Assembly: GCA_965216155.1 (NCBI GenBank)
Contig: CBDCFD010000006.1
Span: forward strand, 992,001 to 1,056,000
Length of the DNA stretch: 64,000 nt
From: CATOSP01 sp965216155
GTDB lineage: Bacteria > Chloroflexota > Dehalococcoidia > Lucifugimonadales > UBA3495
Direction: 5' to 3'
Under the pieces are notes generated by a model. It was not told where the DNA came from. It searched no databases and saw only the letters and a list, made by a program, of their open reading frames with translations. The translations under genes were made by a program, and so were the position numbers. Shown piece by piece: positions 61,129 to 64,000 of the stretch (positions within the stretch are counted from its first letter, which is position 1; each line of letters begins with the position of its first letter).

Positions 61129-61791
61129 ATGGCGGACGAGACTCTACCTGAAATCGCACCTGGTACCGCTCTGTTTCCCCAGTTCGAGTCCGATCTGTTC
61201 CGCATGATCTGCGACGAGATCGAAGGACTTACCGACGCTCAGTTGGACTTTGAGTCCGACCGTTGGGAATGGAGCCTTTGGAGCATCCGGCGCAACCTCA
61301 GCCACATGGCCTCCGGTGACCTCCGGTGGTTCTGGCAACGGTGGGGGCGCATCCTGTTCCCTGGCGGGTTGCCTGAAGGTCCGGAGTTCGACGGTCTTCT
61401 GGACTCTCCCCACGACCGCCGGCTGGACGAGAACCTCTACTGGGACACCGGCATCATCCTGGAGAAGCTGCGCCTGGGGATGGACCTGGCTTGGCGCATA
61501 CTGAGCAACGAGACTGTGGGCAGCCTGCGCGAGAAGACCGCCGATGGAGGAAGCACCGGCTTCTTCGCCCAATACCCCCAACTCTTTCCCGGTGGCGTGA
61601 AGCCGGACCCTGAAGACCCAACCCAATCGCTGATCACGCTTGAGGCGTCTTTTCTCCACCGTTACTACGAATACGTAACCCACCTGTACAATATCCAGCG
61701 GCTCAAGAGAGCGCAGGGACTACAGGCTCGCGTGGCGATACCCTTCGAAGGGTATTGGGCCATGCCGGACTGGGACCGTAGCGAACCATAG
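61129..61791 (+). CDS. DinB-like four-helix-bundle protein
   Basis: The 220-residue protein resembles DinB/YfiT-type metal-binding helical bundles: FPQFESDLFRMICDEIEGLT, WSLWSIRRNLSHMASGDLRW with a histidine on the first long helix, and LHRYYEYVTHLYNIQRLKRA near the C-terminus with another candidate histidine pair. Such proteins include thiol-dependent transferases and isomerases. It follows the unknown protein by 54 bases. The substrate is unknown. Confidence 0.7.
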   Translation: MADETLPEIAPGTALFPQFESDLFRMICDEIEGLTDAQLDFESDRWEWSLWSIRRNLSHMASGDLRWFWQRWGRILFPGGLPEGPEFDGLLDSPHDRRLDENLYWDTGIILEKLRLGMDLAWRILSNETVGSLREKTADGGSTGFFAQYPQLFPGGVKPDPEDPTQSLITLEASFLHRYYEYVTHLYNIQRLKRAQGLQARVAIPFEGYWAMPDWDRSEP

Positions 61792-61827
61792 CCTGCAATC
61801 GCGGAGCGAGTCAACCGGAAGCCCTTG

Positions 61828-63027
61828 CTACCAGCCTGGGCTCTCCGGCCGGAGTCCAAGCAAGGCCTGACCCGCGGCGTCCACGTTAGACGAGGCCGCT
61901 CCGACATGTTGCGCCGCCGTATGCACGTCCCGGAAGAACCGTTCTAGCGAATGCCGCCGGTGCACGGCGTTAGTACCGGCGGCGTGGAAGAGCAGGTCAA
62001 CTGCCCGGACCGATTCCCATATCGCATGGGTGATGCTTAGGCGGGCGCGGGCCACCTCGATGTCCAGGTCTTCCATACTCAGATTTTCGATGCCACCGCA
62101 TACCGCTTGCCATACCGACTCCACTGAACTAATGACGTAAGCGCGGGCTGCGCCGATTATCGCCTCTGCCTCGGCAACCTTGGATTGCACCGCAGGCCGC
62201 TCCCTCAACGGCGTCGCCGAACCTGTGGACCCTGTAACGGACGCCAGGTCGATAAATGTGTCCATCGCCCCTCGGGCCATTCCCAGGGAGTTGGCCGCCA
62301 CCGGGGCCCATGCCGCAATCAGCGACAGCCGTGGGTGGTAGAGGGGGCCGGACTCCTGCGGAGGGCTGAATAGGAGAAAGCTGTTCTCCTCTGGCACGAA
62401 AACGTCCTCAAGAGTGAAGTCGTGGCTCCCGGTGCCGCGCATTCCCACAGTGGACCAGTTGTCGAGAATTGTCCCATTCTCCACCGGTGCAAGCAGTGAG
62501 CGGGTCGCCGGCAGACCTGTTCCGGTCAACAGTGGACCGTTTCCATCCTCGATAACGCACGTGCACATAAGCCAGTTGGCATGGTTAATGCCACTGGCAT
62601 AGTCCCAATGGCCCGATACACGGTAACCGCCGTCTACGGCCAACGCCCGGCCTTCCGGCCTGATCGACCCTGCCATCCTGAAGCTGGGAGGCTCCCCGAA
62701 CATGGACTTCCCCACCTCCACCGGGAGAAAACCGGCGAACAGAGAGCAGGTGCTGGAGAGCATGGAGCACCATCCCACCGAGCCGTCAGCCCTGGAAAGC
62801 TCCTCCACAACCCGAAAGCTGGTCAAGGGTTCGCATTCGGGCCCACCCATCGATCGGGGAAGGCTGAGTTGGAAGAGTCCGGCCCCGTCCAATTGCTCGA
62901 CCAACCGGGCGGGCAGCCGCCTGCCCGCCTCCACCTCTTCACGCGAATCGCGGATCAGGGGCGCAAGCTCCCTGGCAGCCGTCACGACATCATCGAAGCC
63001 TGACTTGAAACCTGATTCTCCCGCCAT
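61828..63027 (-). CDS. Acyl-CoA-dehydrogenase-fold flavin monooxygenase
   Basis: The 399-residue protein from the ATG at 63027 (MAGESGFKSGFDDVV, with GGAG just upstream) is a paralogue of the one at 16007-17182. It has LPARLVEQLDGAGLFQLSLP, LSRADGSVGWCSMLSSTCSL, the flavin-site segment TVGMRGTGSHDFTLEDVFVP and the C-terminal HRRHSLERFFRDVHTAAQH. The upstream in-frame ATG at 63096 adds 23 poorly supported residues. It is probably an FMNH2-dependent two-component monooxygenase of unknown substrate. It is convergent with the DinB-like gene. Confidence 0.8.
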   Translation of the reverse strand: MAGESGFKSGFDDVVTAARELAPLIRDSREEVEAGRRLPARLVEQLDGAGLFQLSLPRSMGGPECEPLTSFRVVEELSRADGSVGWCSMLSSTCSLFAGFLPVEVGKSMFGEPPSFRMAGSIRPEGRALAVDGGYRVSGHWDYASGINHANWLMCTCVIEDGNGPLLTGTGLPATRSLLAPVENGTILDNWSTVGMRGTGSHDFTLEDVFVPEENSFLLFSPPQESGPLYHPRLSLIAAWAPVAANSLGMARGAMDTFIDLASVTGSTGSATPLRERPAVQSKVAEAEAIIGAARAYVISSVESVWQAVCGGIENLSMEDLDIEVARARLSITHAIWESVRAVDLLFHAAGTNAVHRRHSLERFFRDVHTAAQHVGAASSNVDAAGQALLGLRPESPGW

Positions 63028-63165
63028 GACTCCACATTCCCCTGCTAAAACTCGGGGAGCGCCCCGCGATAAATAGACCTGGGGTGGACTCATCATCCAC
63101 CCCAGGCAACTACACCCTATTTTTGGCTGAACTCATCGGCCTAGCGCCGAAAACATTCGGCCTGG

Positions 63166-64000
63166 CTAAGCAGAGGAGCAGGCCACGCTTATGACGTTGG
63201 ATACCGTGTCGGGCAAACTATGCTCGGTCCAGCTATCTCCGCTGTCGTGAGTGCCGAACACCTGACCCTTCCGGCTGCAGAAGTAGACCTGGTTTGGGTC
63301 CTGGGCGTTGACGGAGACTCCAAACGTGGTGCTCTTGGGAGCGATGCCCTTGTCAAACCGCTCCCAGGTATCGCCCAGGTTGGTGGTGCGAAGGACGCCG
63401 CCCTCTTCGCTGCCAAAATTCATGCCCACGCAGGCGTACAGGGTATTGGAGTTCGTTGGGTCCGCCTGGACGCCCCGAGAATACTTGATGGGAGAATACT
63501 TGTCGAATTCCAGGTTCTCCCAGTTCTCGCCACGGTCTCGCGTGCGCCAAACGCCGACTCGATTGGAGATGAACACTGAGCTGGAGTCGGAGCCGCCAAC
63601 AGCCACACCATGCAAGTCCATCAAGTCCACGTCGCCCGCAAAGTTGCGGTTAACGATCCGCCAACTCTTGCCGCCGTCGGAACTACGGGCCGCTCCGCCG
63701 ACCTCGAGGGCCGCGTACATATGGTCCGGGCTGTCCGCCTCGATGGCCAAGCCCAGAATCCGGGTGGCGAAAGCCATCTGCACCGAGTCAGGGTTGGATA
63801 TGGTGGCCTGGTACTCCCAGTTCTCACCGCCGTCCACGCTCTTGAAGATCTCGCTCCCCTCGGTGCCCAGGAACATTGTGTTGGGGTCGCCGGGATGGAA
63901 TTTCAGAGACCAGACAACCCGTCCCTCGGTCAGGTTCATGCGCTCCCAATTGTCGCCCCGGTCCTTGCTCCGGTAAACGCCTCGTTGGGTGCCGGCGAAG
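63166..64000 (-). CDS. BNR/sialidase-like beta-propeller protein (partial at right edge)
   Basis: The minus-strand frame stays open to the right edge, so the gene is 5'-incomplete; 278 residues are visible. It contains repeated Asp-box/BNR units: YRSKDRGDNWERM, FKSVDGGENWEYQ, ARSSDGGKSWRIV, WRTRDRGENWENL, LRTTNLGDTWERF and GTHDSGDSWTEH, spaced about 40-60 residues apart. This is a seven-bladed-type propeller like sialidases and photosystem-assembly/VPS10-like proteins. Catalytic sialidase residues are not recognisable. It ends with a stop at 63166 after VACSSA. Extracellular location is plausible but the N-terminus is missing. Confidence 0.85.
   Translation of the reverse strand, partial: FAGTQRGVYRSKDRGDNWERMNLTEGRVVWSLKFHPGDPNTMFLGTEGSEIFKSVDGGENWEYQATISNPDSVQMAFATRILGLAIEADSPDHMYAALEVGGAARSSDGGKSWRIVNRNFAGDVDLMDLHGVAVGGSDSSSVFISNRVGVWRTRDRGENWENLEFDKYSPIKYSRGVQADPTNSNTLYACVGMNFGSEEGGVLRTTNLGDTWERFDKGIAPKSTTFGVSVNAQDPNQVYFCSRKGQVFGTHDSGDSWTEHSLPDTVSNVISVACSSA

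Overview
This window looks like a chromosomal segment of an uncultivated bacterium, most plausibly a marine or sponge-associated Chloroflexota (SAR202 / Dehalococcoidia-like). The placement is inference. It rests on F420-type oxidoreductases (an LLM-class enzyme and a PPOX/F420-fold protein), paralogous acyl-CoA-dehydrogenase-fold flavin monooxygenases, paired TPP-dependent lyases, Uma2-family proteins, a eukaryotic-type IleRS and a GC-rich, drug-sensitive-type rpoB. Standard sigma-70-like promoters (TTGACA/TATAAT) are easy to see. UGA, UAA and UAG are all used as ordinary stops.

Layout. 0-13 kb: the edge of a probable transposase, then rpoB-rpoC, pyrD, a coiled-coil membrane protein and secA. 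13-16 kb: a single-chain restriction-modification protein fusing a methyltransferase to a BsuBI/PstI-type endonuclease. 16-21 kb: a four-gene minus-strand catabolic operon (TPP lyase, dihydroxyphthalate-decarboxylase-like protein, LLM oxidoreductase, flavin monooxygenase). 21-26 kb: a frameshifted small coiled-coil gene, a second TPP lyase, a formyltransferase-like protein, a broken CaiB-type CoA transferase and tRNA-Pro(CGG); the block is bounded by a dispersed repeat in inverted orientation. 26-27.5 kb: a DUF3179 gene with an in-frame TGA. 27.7-41.8 kb: housekeeping and repair genes (mfd, proB-proA, split transketolase, amidohydrolase, mug, thpR, alkA-like, ffh) plus a peroxiredoxin-like gene with an in-frame TGA. 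41.9-44.8 kb: a decaying defence-like region (a gene with a perfect 257-bp duplication and a nonsense codon, an McrB/McrC chimera, a VapBC-like pair). 44.9-58.9 kb: sbcC, GNAT, PPOX, mutM, ileS, a thiD operon, thiC with a TPP riboswitch, an orphan PD-(D/E)XK nuclease and two Uma2 genes. 59-64 kb: an HMG-CoA-lyase-like enzyme, a gene of unknown function, a DinB-like protein, a second flavin monooxygenase and a partial BNR/sialidase-like propeller.

The most interesting result is a pair of genes in which an in-frame TGA replaces exactly the first cysteine of a family-conserved CxxC motif: DUF3179 (TGA at 26754-26756, reading U-P-L-C) and an AhpC/TSA-like peroxiredoxin (minus strand, TGA at 35367-35365, reading U-L-S-C). 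In both, the reading frame continues intact and family-like past the TGA. Two independent hits at the same kind of position point to selenocysteine decoding rather than decay, and the DUF3179 case would be an unfamiliar selenoprotein family. A third in-frame TGA, at 42914-42916, lies at a glycine position in a visibly decaying gene and serves as a contrast.

Other notable items are the internal repeat in the SecA scaffold helix, the McrB-McrC deletion fusion, the zinc-ribbon CoA transferase with two compensating frameshifts next to a C1-type enzyme set, and two hairpin or inverted-repeat elements.
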